From: Bog-1198 sp963727045
GTDB lineage: Bacteria; Pseudomonadota; Gammaproteobacteria; Steroidobacterales; Steroidobacteraceae
Assembly (NCBI GenBank): GCA_963727045.1
Contig: CAVSES010000001.1
Span: 806,001-870,000 of the forward strand
Length of the DNA: 64,000 nt
Reading direction: 5' to 3'
Below, in pieces: positions 1 to 8,317 of the stretch; position 1 is the first letter of the stretch, and every line of letters begins with the position of its first letter. The position numbers and the translations under genes were made by a program. The notes below the pieces were generated by a model that saw only the letters and a program-made list of their open reading frames with translations, did no database searches and was not told the origin of the DNA.

Positions 1-1
1 T

Positions 2-913
2 CTCGAGGGCAGCTATCACGGCCTGTTCGATGCCGCAATGTGGTTCACTCCCATGGACAAGTGGTCGCAGGTGGGCGACCCCGAAGTCAAGCCGTACAGC
101 GAGGGCGTGCCCATCAGCACCCGCAGCTTCGCCCACTTCGTCCAGGCCAACGACGCGAATCAACTCGAGGATGTGTTCAAGCGCCACTCGCATCGGATCG
201 CGTGCATGCTGATCGAGCCCATCATGGGCAATTGCCTCGGCATATCCGCGGAACCGGAATATCTGCGCGCGGCACGGGAGCTGTGCGACAAGCACGGCGT
301 GGTGCTGCTCATCGACGAGGTCAAGACCGGATTCAGGGTTGCGCGCGGCGGCGTGCAGGAGTTGTACGGGGTCAAATCCGACCTCTGCACCTTCGCCAAG
401 GCCGTGGCCAATGGCTATCCGATCTCGATCCTGGCAGGACGCGAGGAAATCATGCGCAAGATCGGCCGCGGGGTTGCGCATGGGGGCACCTATACAGCGC
501 ATTCCATCTCGCTGGCGGCAGCGGAGAAGACTCTGCAGATTCTGGACGAAACCGATGCATTGGAGCGGATATCCGATTACGGCACGCGCCTGCGCAACGG
601 CATGCGCGGCGTGCTCGGAGCCCGCGGGATCGCCCACAGTTTCGTCGGTCATCCATCGATGAGCGGGCTGTACTTCGCGCATGAACCGCCGCGCAATTAT
701 CGCGCCTGGAAGAGCAGCGATTATTCCTTCTACGACGCCATGGCGCAGGTGCTGCACGACGAGGGCGTGCTGTGCGAACCCGATTCGCGCGAGCCGTGGT
801 TCGTCTCGGCGGCGCATGATGCATCGTGCCTGGCCGACACCTTGAGAGCGTTCGAAATCGCGGTCGATGCCACCTTGAAATCGGGCGGCGCCGCACACAA
901 AGTGACTGCTTGA
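2..913 (+). CDS. Class-III (PLP) aminotransferase, 5' end cut by window
   Basis: This is the C-terminal part of a fold-type I, class-III aminotransferase related to glutamate-1-semialdehyde aminomutases. The reading frame is already open at base 2 (LEGSYHGLFDAAMWF) and ends at the TGA at 911-913, so about 303 codons are visible out of a usual 430-460. The segment LLIDEVKTGF carries the PLP-contacting Asp, and FAKAVANGYP carries the lysine expected to form the Schiff base. The stop overlaps the probable TTG start of the next gene (TTGA), so it is the upstream cistron of an operon with two FAD oxidoreductases and a GcvT-like protein. The amine it accepts cannot be read from the sequence. Confidence 0.85.
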   Translation, partial: LEGSYHGLFDAAMWFTPMDKWSQVGDPEVKPYSEGVPISTRSFAHFVQANDANQLEDVFKRHSHRIACMLIEPIMGNCLGISAEPEYLRAARELCDKHGVVLLIDEVKTGFRVARGGVQELYGVKSDLCTFAKAVANGYPISILAGREEIMRKIGRGVAHGGTYTAHSISLAAAEKTLQILDETDALERISDYGTRLRNGMRGVLGARGIAHSFVGHPSMSGLYFAHEPPRNYRAWKSSDYSFYDAMAQVLHDEGVLCEPDSREPWFVSAAHDASCLADTLRAFEIAVDATLKSGGAAHKVTA

Positions 914-2523
914 ACGGCGGCGCGGCCGGCACGCCTGCGAACCTCGACGCCATCATCGTCGGGGCGGGGCACAACGGCTTGGTGGCGGCGTGCTACCTGG
1001 CCCGATCGGGACTCAAGGTGCTGGTGCTGGAACGTCAGCCCTACATCGGCGGCGCGGCGGTAAGCCGCCGGTTGTACGAGAATTTCACGTACTCGAACTG
1101 CTCGTACGTGTGCAGCCTGCTCCGGCCGGAGATCATCCGCACCCTCGAACTCCCGAAGTACGGACTGCAGGTCATTCCCTACGAAGGCGGATGCACCTTC
1201 ATGCAGGGCGGGGGACATCTGGCCCTGTACGACAATCACGATGCTTTGCGACGCGAAATCGCCAGGCACTCCAGGCGCGATGCGGAAGCGTACGATCGAT
1301 ACTCGCGCGACGTCATGCGCCAGTGCAGATTCATCAAACCCCTGCTGATGCGCGAACCGCCCGATCCCACCTCGTTCAAGCCGAGAGACATCCAGGAGAT
1401 GCTGTATCTGGGCAGGCGCTTCCATGGCCTGGGCGAGGAGCGCATGTACGACACGCTGCGCTTCTGGACCATGAGCGCCGCGGATTTTCTCGACGAATAT
1501 TTCGAGAGCGAAATCGTCAAGGCCCACTTTGCCGGCAGTTCCATCATCGGCACGGCCCTGGGACCGCGTTCGCCAGGCACCGCGTACGTATTGCTGCATC
1601 ATTACATGGGCGATATCGACGACACCGTGGGCGCGTGGGGTTTTGCGCGCGGCGGGATGGGGGCGATTACCCAGGCGCTCGGCGCCTCGTTCGAAGCCAG
1701 CGGCGGCACGATCCGCAGCGCCGCGCCGGTGGCGCAGATTCTGGTGCGCAACGGCCGCGCGTGCGGGGTGGCACTGGCGGACGGAGAGGAGATTCGCGCG
1801 CCGCTGGTCGTTTCCAATCTGGACGTGCGCCGGACATTTCTCGACACGATGGACGCGAAGGACCTGCCGGACGAGTTCCTGCGGCAGGTCAGGAACTTCA
1901 AGATTCGAGGTTCCTCGGGAAAATTGAATATTGCGCTGGACGGCCTGCCGCGTTTCCCCGCCATACCGCCGGGCTCGCCTTGCACGCGCGGCGACATGCA
2001 CGTCACGGATACGATTGAAATGATGGAGCGCGCGTACGACGACTGGAAGGACGGGCGGTGGTCGCGGGCACCCTATATCGACATGCTCATCCCCTCGCAG
2101 ATCGATCCGACCATGGTTCCCGACGGCAAGCATTACATGTCCGTCTTCGTCCAATACTGCCCCTACGAGCTGGCCGACGGTCCGTGGGACTCCGCGAAGC
2201 GCAAGGCGTTCGGCGACACCGTGATCAACACCATCGCGCAGCACAGCCCGAATTTCAAAGAGCTCATTCTGCACGCCGAGATTCGCACTCCCTGGGACAT
2301 CGAAAACGAAGTGGGCCTCACGGAGGGAAATATCTTTCAAGGCGAGCTGACGATGGATCAACTGCTGTTCAACCGGCCGCTGCCGGGCTACGCGCAGTAT
2401 CGAGCGCCGGTACGCGGCGTCTACATGTGCGGCTCGAGCACGCACCCCGGCGGGGGCGTCATGGGCGCACCGGGCGCGAATGCCGCCCGCGCCGTGCTGC
2501 GCGACCTTGGACGGGCGCATTGA
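910..2523 (+). CDS. FAD-dependent oxidoreductase, phytoene-desaturase/COG1233 type (copy 1)
   Basis: About 537 residues. It opens with a dinucleotide-binding fold, DAIIVGAGHNGLVAA, followed by LVLERQPYIGGAA. It closes with the family C-terminal FAD signature, YMCGSSTHPGGGVMGAPG. These features mark the NAD(P)/FAD oxidoreductase family that includes carotenoid desaturases and many amine or retinol oxidases. I chose the TTG at 910 because it overlaps the preceding TGA and puts the Rossmann motif about 14 residues from the N terminus. An ATG at 826 would add 28 residues that lie inside the aminotransferase. It is followed by a clear paralogue. The substrate is unknown; the amine context (aminotransferase, GcvT) suggests an amine or amino-acid derivative. 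Confidence 0.85.
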   Translation: MNGGAAGTPANLDAIIVGAGHNGLVAACYLARSGLKVLVLERQPYIGGAAVSRRLYENFTYSNCSYVCSLLRPEIIRTLELPKYGLQVIPYEGGCTFMQGGGHLALYDNHDALRREIARHSRRDAEAYDRYSRDVMRQCRFIKPLLMREPPDPTSFKPRDIQEMLYLGRRFHGLGEERMYDTLRFWTMSAADFLDEYFESEIVKAHFAGSSIIGTALGPRSPGTAYVLLHHYMGDIDDTVGAWGFARGGMGAITQALGASFEASGGTIRSAAPVAQILVRNGRACGVALADGEEIRAPLVVSNLDVRRTFLDTMDAKDLPDEFLRQVRNFKIRGSSGKLNIALDGLPRFPAIPPGSPCTRGDMHVTDTIEMMERAYDDWKDGRWSRAPYIDMLIPSQIDPTMVPDGKHYMSVFVQYCPYELADGPWDSAKRKAFGDTVINTIAQHSPNFKELILHAEIRTPWDIENEVGLTEGNIFQGELTMDQLLFNRPLPGYAQYRAPVRGVYMCGSSTHPGGGVMGAPGANAARAVLRDLGRAH

Positions 2524-4103
2524 GCGTGGCGGGCGGCGGACAAACGCGCTACGACTGCCTCGTCATCGGTGGCGGCCACAACGGCCTCGTATGCGCGGCG
2601 ACGCTGGCGCGCGGCGGCCGTTCCGTCCTCGTGCTCGAAGCCGCGGAGCGGCTGGGAGGCGCCGCCTCGACTCGCGAATTCGCGCCCGGCTTCCGCGTGT
2701 CGTCCGGCGCTCACCTGCTGCATCTCATGCCGGCCGCCCTCATGCAAGAACTCCGGCTCGAGTCGCACGGTCTCGAATGGGCCGCGCAGCACATGGCCAC
2801 GACGGCGCTCGTGCCGGGCGGCACCTGCCTGACCTTGAGTCAGGAGGCGGCGGAGCAGCGCCTCTCCGCGGCGGATGCCCAGGCATATTCGGTCTATACG
2901 GCACGCATGCGCCGTTTTGCCGCGGCATTGGCGCCGATGTTCTCCCGCGTGCCGCCGCGCCTGGGCACGTCCGGCTGGACGGACCGCCTTGCGTTGCTGA
3001 GCATCGGCTGGCAGATCCGAAAGTTGGGAAGGCGCGACATGCGCGAGCTGCTGCGCATCGGCGGAATGAACGTCCATGATCTGCTCGAGGAGAATTTCGA
3101 GTCGACCGCGCTGAAAGGAGCGCTCGGTTTCGACGCCGTGCTTGGCGCCAATTTCGGGCCGCGCTCGCCCGGAACCGTGCTGACGCTGCTGTATCGGCTG
3201 GCTGCGGAGTCGGCCGCGGGCGGCCTGGGACTGTCGCAGCCCAAAGGCGGCATGGGTGCGCTGTGCGAGGCGCTCGCCAAGGCGGCGATTGCCGCCGGCG
3301 CGGGCATTCGTACCGGCGCCGTGGTGTCCCAAATCTTGGTGGACGGCGATCGCACCACCGGCGTGGTGCTCGAATCGGGCGAGAGCATCGCCGCGGGCAG
3401 CGTGATCTCGAGCGCTGATCCAAAGACCACGCTTCTGGGGCTCCTCGGTCCGAGGCATCTCGACACCGGCTTCGTACGCCGGGTCCACCACATCCGCGCG
3501 CGCGGGCTCGCCGCAAAGCTGCATCTGGCATTGAATCGGCCGCCGTCGTTCAACGGCGTGGGCGAGACGGGCTTGAGCGGCCGGCTGCTCATTGCGCCCT
3601 CGCTGCAGCACATCGAGCACGCGTTCAATCATGCGAAATACGGCGAGTGTTCGGCTGCACCCGTCATGGAGGTTACCGTGCCGAGCGTCAATGACGGCAC
3701 CCTGGCGCCGTCCGGCCATCACGTGCTGTCGGCGATCGTGCAATACGCGCCGTATGCGCTCAAGGAGGGCTGGCCTAGCGGGCGGCAAACGTTCATGGAT
3801 GCTTGTCTGCGAACGCTCGAGGGGTTCGCGCCCGGCCTTCGGGAAAGCGTGGTCGGGGCGGAACTGCTGACCCCGGCCGACATGGAACTCATGTTTCGCA
3901 GCAGCGGCGGGCATTGGCATCATGGAGATCTGGCGTTCGATCAATTTCTCATGGTGCGGCCGGTGCCGGGAGCGGCGCAGTACCGCACGCCCGTGGACGG
4001 CCTGTACCTCTGCGGAGCGGGCTGCCATCCCGGCGGCGGCGTGATGGGCATTGCCGGCCGCAACGCCGCGCGGCAAGTCCTCGAATCGAGCGTGCAATCA
4101 TGA
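2520..4103 (+). CDS. FAD-dependent oxidoreductase, COG1233 type (copy 2)
   Basis: About 527 residues and a diverged paralogue of the preceding gene. It has an N-terminal FAD fold, CLVIGGGHNGLVCAATLARG, and a C-terminal YLCGAGCHPGGGVMGIAG. Both copies share the phrases FGPRSPGT or GPRSPGT and GGMGA near the middle. The likely start is TTG 2520, which overlaps the upstream TGA as TTGA; GTG 2526 is an alternative. Its stop at 4101-4103 overlaps the ATG of the GcvT-like gene (ATGA), so the four cistrons look translationally coupled. Two adjacent copies could form a heteromer or act on successive intermediates; that is inference. Confidence 0.84.
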   Translation: MSVAGGGQTRYDCLVIGGGHNGLVCAATLARGGRSVLVLEAAERLGGAASTREFAPGFRVSSGAHLLHLMPAALMQELRLESHGLEWAAQHMATTALVPGGTCLTLSQEAAEQRLSAADAQAYSVYTARMRRFAAALAPMFSRVPPRLGTSGWTDRLALLSIGWQIRKLGRRDMRELLRIGGMNVHDLLEENFESTALKGALGFDAVLGANFGPRSPGTVLTLLYRLAAESAAGGLGLSQPKGGMGALCEALAKAAIAAGAGIRTGAVVSQILVDGDRTTGVVLESGESIAAGSVISSADPKTTLLGLLGPRHLDTGFVRRVHHIRARGLAAKLHLALNRPPSFNGVGETGLSGRLLIAPSLQHIEHAFNHAKYGECSAAPVMEVTVPSVNDGTLAPSGHHVLSAIVQYAPYALKEGWPSGRQTFMDACLRTLEGFAPGLRESVVGAELLTPADMELMFRSSGGHWHHGDLAFDQFLMVRPVPGAAQYRTPVDGLYLCGAGCHPGGGVMGIAGRNAARQVLESSVQS

Positions 4104-5302
4104 ACCCATCCGCTGCGCCGCATTTCAAGCAGCCGCTCCTCAAGACCCCGTTTCACGACCGGGCCCGGGCCCTCTCCCAGGTGGACAGTTTCATTCCATG
4201 GGCCGGATATACGACCGTCGATGTATTCACCACGGTGGAACAGGAATATTTCGCGATTCGCAACGCCACGACGCTCTACGACCTCACGCCGATGGTGAAA
4301 TACCGGGTAGCGGGGCCCGATGCGCTGCCGTACCTCAATCGCCTGGTCACCCGCGACATTGCCAAGCTCAAACCGGAGCGCGTCTCCTACTGCGTGTGGT
4401 GCAACGATGCGGGGCATCTCATCGATGACGGCACGATCTTCCGTCTGGGTGAAGGCGAATATCGAATCTGCACGGCCGAACGTCAGATCGATTGGCTGCT
4501 TGATTCCGCGATCGGCTTCGAGGTCGAAATCGAAGAGATCACGGAGCAAATCGCCGCGCTCGCCGTGCAGGGCCCCACCTCCTGCGCGGTTCTCAAGAGT
4601 CTGGGATTGCAGGGAATCGAGAAACTCAAACCGTTTGAGATCGGCCGCTTCACGCTGCAAGCGGACCGCCTGACCGTGTCGCGCACCGGCTTCACCGGCG
4701 ATCTGGGCTACGAGCTTTGGATGGAGCCGGAGGCTGCCGGGACGGTCTGGGATGCCTTGATGGAGGCGGGACGCTCGCGGGGTATTCGCGCGATCGGATC
4801 GCAGGCTCTGAATGTCGCCCGGATCGAGGCGGGATTCCTGCTGCCGAACGTGGATTTCGTATCCGCAGAGCACACGATTCGCACGGGGCGTGACCGCTCG
4901 CCGCTGGAATTGGGCCTGGGCTGGCTGGTGGATTTTCGCAAGGGGCACTTCACCGGGCGGCGCGCGCTTCTTGCCGAGTCGATCCAGGGCATGCGGCGTC
5001 AACTCGTCGGACTGGACATCGCCGGCAACAAACCGGCGCACAATTCGCTTCTCTACACCGACGACAGCGGCCGGCGGGAAATTGGCAGCGTCACCTCGGC
5101 GATCTGGTCGCCGACTTGCAAGCGCAATATAGCCCTTGCTATCGTCGATGCACCGCACTTCCAGGTCGGCTCGACGGTTTGGGCGGAAATCTACTTGAAC
5201 CGGGAACTCGTTTGGGAGCGGCGGATGTCGCGAGCGCAGGTTGTAGAGCGTCCTTTCTTCGCACCCGAGCGGCGGCGCGCAACGCCGCCTGCAGAGTTTT
5301 AG
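4100..5302 (+). CDS. Aminomethyltransferase (GcvT-family) protein
   Basis: 400 residues, starting at an ATG that overlaps the previous stop (ATGA). The sequence resembles glycine-cleavage T-protein and DmdA-type enzymes: MVKYRVAGPDALPYLNRLVTRD near the N terminus, IAALAVQGPTS in the middle, and SRTGFTGDLGYELW in the folate-binding region. The C-terminal barrel domain (GLDIAGN, IGSVTSAIWSPT) is present, so the protein is full length. Family members move a methyl or methylene group to tetrahydrofolate or remodel amines with it. Lying behind two amine-oxidase-like genes and an aminotransferase, it may collect a C1 unit released from an N-methylated substrate; the substrate is not known. Confidence 0.85.
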   Translation: MNPSAAPHFKQPLLKTPFHDRARALSQVDSFIPWAGYTTVDVFTTVEQEYFAIRNATTLYDLTPMVKYRVAGPDALPYLNRLVTRDIAKLKPERVSYCVWCNDAGHLIDDGTIFRLGEGEYRICTAERQIDWLLDSAIGFEVEIEEITEQIAALAVQGPTSCAVLKSLGLQGIEKLKPFEIGRFTLQADRLTVSRTGFTGDLGYELWMEPEAAGTVWDALMEAGRSRGIRAIGSQALNVARIEAGFLLPNVDFVSAEHTIRTGRDRSPLELGLGWLVDFRKGHFTGRRALLAESIQGMRRQLVGLDIAGNKPAHNSLLYTDDSGRREIGSVTSAIWSPTCKRNIALAIVDAPHFQVGSTVWAEIYLNRELVWERRMSRAQVVERPFFAPERRRATPPAEF

Positions 5303-5311
5303 GCTCCGAGA

Positions 5312-6454
5312 GTGGCCGCAACACCCAAATCCATCGCCGACCGGCCCTGGCTCGATCCGGACGCGAAACCGCAAATCGTCATCGAGAGCATCAACAAGAC
5401 GTTCGGCGCATTTACCGCGGTCGACAGCGTCAACTTGAGAATCTACAAGGGCGAGATGTTCGCGCTCGTGGGCGCCTCCGGCTGCGGGAAGACGACGCTG
5501 CTGCGAATGTTGGCGGGCTTCGCGTCCCCGAGCAGCGGGCGGATATGGATCGATGGCGTGGACATGACGACCGTGCCCCCGCACGAGCGTCCGGTCAACA
5601 TGATGTTCCAATCCTACGCGTTGTTTCCCCACATGTCCGTCGAAGACAACGTCGGCTACGGATTGCGCCGAATGGCGCTCGATAAATCCGTCAAGCTCAA
5701 GCGGGTGCAGGAAGCGCTGGAAATGGTGCAATTGGCGCCTCTGGCGAAGCGCAAACCTCATCAACTGTCGGGCGGCCAGCGACAGAGGGTCGCCCTGGCG
5801 CGCGCGCTCATCCGCCGGCCGAAGGTGCTGCTGCTCGATGAACCATTGAGCGCACTCGACAAGAAGTTGCGCGAGCAGACGCAATTCGAGCTCATGAACA
5901 TCCAATACCAGGTGGGAATCACCTTCGTTTTCGTCACCCACGATCAGGACGAGGCGATGGCGCTGTCGACCCGCATCGCCGTGATGAACCGCGGTCAGGT
6001 CGTGCAGGTCGGCACGCCGTCGGAAATCTATGAATTCCCGCAGAATCGCTTCGTGGCGGATTTCATCGGCACGACCAATCTGTTCGAGGGAACCGTCAGC
6101 GGCGCCGACCCCGGCAACATCGTCGTGCGCAGCGCCGAGGCGGGCTGCGATCTCATCGTCGACGAGCTGGGCCGCTTCGGCAGCGGCCAACGCGTGTGGG
6201 TCGCGCTGCGGCCGGAGAAGATTCGCCTGAGCAAGGAGCCCGTCCCGGGAGGCCGCATCAATCAGATCAAGGGGGTGGTCTGGGAGTTGGGCTACCTCGG
6301 CAACCGCTCGACCTACCGAGTCAAGACGGAAACCGGCAAACTCGTGACCGTGTTCGCCCAGAACGATCGACGCACCTCCGAGTGGTCCATCGATTGGAGC
6401 GACGAGGTGTACATGAGCTGGACGGCCAATTGCGCCGTGCTCCTGCAGCAGTGA
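5312..6454 (+). CDS. ABC transporter ATPase, PotA/spermidine-putrescine type
   Basis: 380 residues from a GTG start 9 bases after the GcvT-like gene. The order is classical: Walker A GASGCGKTT (Lys near residue 60), Q-loop MMFQSYALFPHM, signature LSGGQRQRVALARAL, Walker B VLLLDEPLSALD, H-loop FVFVTHDQDEAM, then a C-terminal TOBE domain (WVALRPEKIRL). It should energise uptake of a polyamine-like, amine or betaine compound. No permease or binding protein follows it, so its partners may lie left of the window. The co-transcribed catabolic genes suggest the imported compound is their substrate. Confidence 0.88.
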   Translation: MAATPKSIADRPWLDPDAKPQIVIESINKTFGAFTAVDSVNLRIYKGEMFALVGASGCGKTTLLRMLAGFASPSSGRIWIDGVDMTTVPPHERPVNMMFQSYALFPHMSVEDNVGYGLRRMALDKSVKLKRVQEALEMVQLAPLAKRKPHQLSGGQRQRVALARALIRRPKVLLLDEPLSALDKKLREQTQFELMNIQYQVGITFVFVTHDQDEAMALSTRIAVMNRGQVVQVGTPSEIYEFPQNRFVADFIGTTNLFEGTVSGADPGNIVVRSAEAGCDLIVDELGRFGSGQRVWVALRPEKIRLSKEPVPGGRINQIKGVVWELGYLGNRSTYRVKTETGKLVTVFAQNDRRTSEWSIDWSDEVYMSWTANCAVLLQQ

Positions 6455-6506
6455 CCAACGGTTTCCATCTCCATCGACGGATGACACCCTCAAGGGCTCG
6501 TGACGC

Positions 6507-7616
6507 ATGCAAATACCGATCCGTACATTCATAGCTCTGGGCTTCAGCGCGCTCTTGACGTTCGGCGCCGGGCCGGCGCTCGCCGGGAAGACGCAGAACG
6601 TCGTGCTCATCGTGAGCGACGGATTGCGCTGGCAGGAGGTGTTCACCGGTGCCGACGCCGCCCTCCTCAATGAGAAGGAGGGGGGCAGCTGGCTTGCGCC
6701 GGCCGAGCTGAAGAAGCGTTACTGGCGCGAAAATGCCGACGCGCGGCGCACGGCGCTGTTTCCCTTCCTGTGGGGGACGGTTGCCAGACAAGGACAGATA
6801 TTCGGCAACCAGCTGAAGGGCAGCGTTGCGAAGGTGACGAACGGCAAGGCATTTTCCTACCCTGGCTACAACGAAATGACCACGGGATACCCGAACGACG
6901 CCATCGACAGCAACGAATTCGGACCGAACCCCAATGCGACGGTCTTCGAGTGGCTCAACGGCTCAGGAGAATTTCGCGGAAAGGTCGCCGTATTCGGCAC
7001 GTGGCAGGTCTACGACAACATTTTCAACAGGAGCCGCAGCGGCTTGAAGATGCAGACGGGATGGACGCTGCCCAAGAAGGAGCATGAGACGCCGCGCGAT
7101 GCGCTGTTGCGCGAGTTGTATGACACCACGACGCGCTTCGATGACGAGGACGTCGGCAATTCATTCCTGCAGGTGCCGCTCTTGGACTATGTCAAGGAAG
7201 CGCATCCCCGCGTTCTTTTCGTCGGGTACGGCGAGACGGACAATTGGGCGCACCAGGGGCGGTACGATCTCGTCCTCGAGAGCGCACACGGGATGGACCG
7301 CTTCGTGCGCCAGTTGTGGGACACCATGCAGGCGATGCCTGAATATCGCGGCACCACGACTTTCATCATCACCACCGATCATGGGCGTGGCAGCGGTCTT
7401 ACGGAGTGGAAAGAACACGGCATCAAGGAGAAGGGCTCCGAGAACGTGTGGATCGCGGTGCTGGGTCCCGACACCTCGCCGCTGGGCGAGCGAACGCATG
7501 TCGCACCGGTCACCCAGGCGCAGATTGCCGCGACGGTGGCGGCGCTCGTCGGCAAGGACTATCACCACGACGTGCCGCGGGCGGCACTGCCCCTCACCGA
7601 CGTTTTGCCGCGATGA
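6507..7616 (+). CDS. Secreted alkaline phosphatase/sulfatase-superfamily hydrolase
   Basis: 369 residues. The N terminus (RTFIALGFSALLTFGAGPALAG) is a signal peptide with an ALA-G cleavage site, so the mature protein is periplasmic. QNVVLIVSDGLRWQEVF matches the metal-binding Asp segment of the alkaline-phosphatase superfamily, where the nucleophile is usually a Thr or Ser shortly after; ITTDHGRG carries the second Asp-His metal pair, and NWAHQGRY may supply another metal ligand. The substrate (phosphate diester, phosphonate or sulfate ester) cannot be assigned. Its 3' end overlaps that of the RidA-like gene on the other strand by 23 bases. Confidence 0.8.
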   Translation: MQIPIRTFIALGFSALLTFGAGPALAGKTQNVVLIVSDGLRWQEVFTGADAALLNEKEGGSWLAPAELKKRYWRENADARRTALFPFLWGTVARQGQIFGNQLKGSVAKVTNGKAFSYPGYNEMTTGYPNDAIDSNEFGPNPNATVFEWLNGSGEFRGKVAVFGTWQVYDNIFNRSRSGLKMQTGWTLPKKEHETPRDALLRELYDTTTRFDDEDVGNSFLQVPLLDYVKEAHPRVLFVGYGETDNWAHQGRYDLVLESAHGMDRFVRQLWDTMQAMPEYRGTTTFIITTDHGRGSGLTEWKEHGIKEKGSENVWIAVLGPDTSPLGERTHVAPVTQAQIAATVAALVGKDYHHDVPRAALPLTDVLPR

Positions 7617-8115
7617 CCTCGACTTCGAGCAAAGCACCCGGCACGACCAAGGCAGCCACCTGCACCGCGCTGCGCGCAGGCTTGTTCGGCTGATCCTTCG
7701 TGCCGAAGAAGCGGCTGTAGCCGGCCATCAGTCCGGTGAAATTGAGCTTGTTGTCGTTCGCGGGATCGGCGGTCATGAACACCGTCATTTTGACGACATC
7801 ACCCATGCCGAGTCCGAGCCTGCCAAGAGTGTCCTTGATGGATGTGAGCACGCTCACCGTCTGGGTTTCCATATCACCGAAGACCGGCGCCGTGCCCTTC
7901 GGCGCATCCTTGTTGATGGCCGACGGCAGCGCACCGCTGACGTAGATGGTGTCGAAACCGGCGGGGACGGTGACCGCCGCGGAAATGGGAAAAGTGCTGC
8001 CGTCGGGAAGCGCCGTACGCACGACGCCTTCCGCGCCTGACGCGGCGTGGCCAACCGCAGCCGCGACGATCCCCAAGGCGAGCGCCACGGCGCGCCGACG
8101 TTCAATCTTCCACAT
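7594..8115 (-). CDS. RidA/YjgF-family protein with an export signal
   Basis: 173 residues from the ATG at 8115, which is preceded by a strong ribosome site (GGGGGTGGA). Residues 1-29 (KIERRRAVALALGIVAAAVG, then AASGAE) form a signal peptide. The remainder is a RidA-like domain: TIYVSGALPS, QTVSVLTSIKDTLGRLGLGMGDVVKMTVFM, and the C-terminal PARSAVQVAALVVPGALLEVEVIA, whose Arg is the usual carboxylate-binding residue. Cytosolic RidA deaminates reactive enamines or imines; this version appears to act in the periplasm. It lies back to back with the carnitine dehydrogenase gene and may share its promoter region. Confidence 0.85.
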   Translation of the reverse strand: MWKIERRRAVALALGIVAAAVGHAASGAEGVVRTALPDGSTFPISAAVTVPAGFDTIYVSGALPSAINKDAPKGTAPVFGDMETQTVSVLTSIKDTLGRLGLGMGDVVKMTVFMTADPANDNKLNFTGLMAGYSRFFGTKDQPNKPARSAVQVAALVVPGALLEVEVIAAKRR

Positions 8116-8276
8116 GTTCCACCCCCGGTTGCTGTTGGTCGAGTCCATCGAGCGCCGAGCATCGCAACTCGCTCCCCCGGCTGTCCAGAGGTTTTTCGCC
8201 GGCGCCGTGCCGCGGCGCCGGCCGCGCCCGTTCGGTTGGCCGGCGGAGGCCGGAGATGACGCCATCCGGATCTTTA

Positions 8277-8295
8277 TATTATACTCGTAACATTA
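8277..8295. promoter_or_regulatory. AT-rich element between ridA-like gene and carnitine dehydrogenase
   Basis: The divergent 202-base gap 8116-8317 is GC-rich except for an AT-rich island around 8271-8300. It holds TATTATACTCGTAACATTA, including the short inverted repeat GTAAcaTTAC at 8287-8296. This 19-mer matches 13 of 19 positions of the better palindrome at 17301-17319 in front of the other carnitine operon. That would fit a shared regulator, but the match is modest and could be chance. The island sits 23-41 bases upstream of the dehydrogenase start, where a promoter or operator is expected. Confidence 0.3.
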
Positions 8296-8317
8296 CAAAA
8301 GACCGGCGCCGGCGAGG

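Noticed and set aside
730..2520. Long minus-strand frame opposite the first FAD oxidoreductase
   Set aside because: No motif and composition typical of an antisense shadow; the plus strand carries a clear FAD enzyme.
3941..6670. 909-codon open frame on the minus strand
   Set aside because: It runs antisense across the GcvT-like gene, the ATPase and gene boundaries. It is Arg/His/Asp-rich without any domain and is explained by high-GC codon bias opposite real genes.
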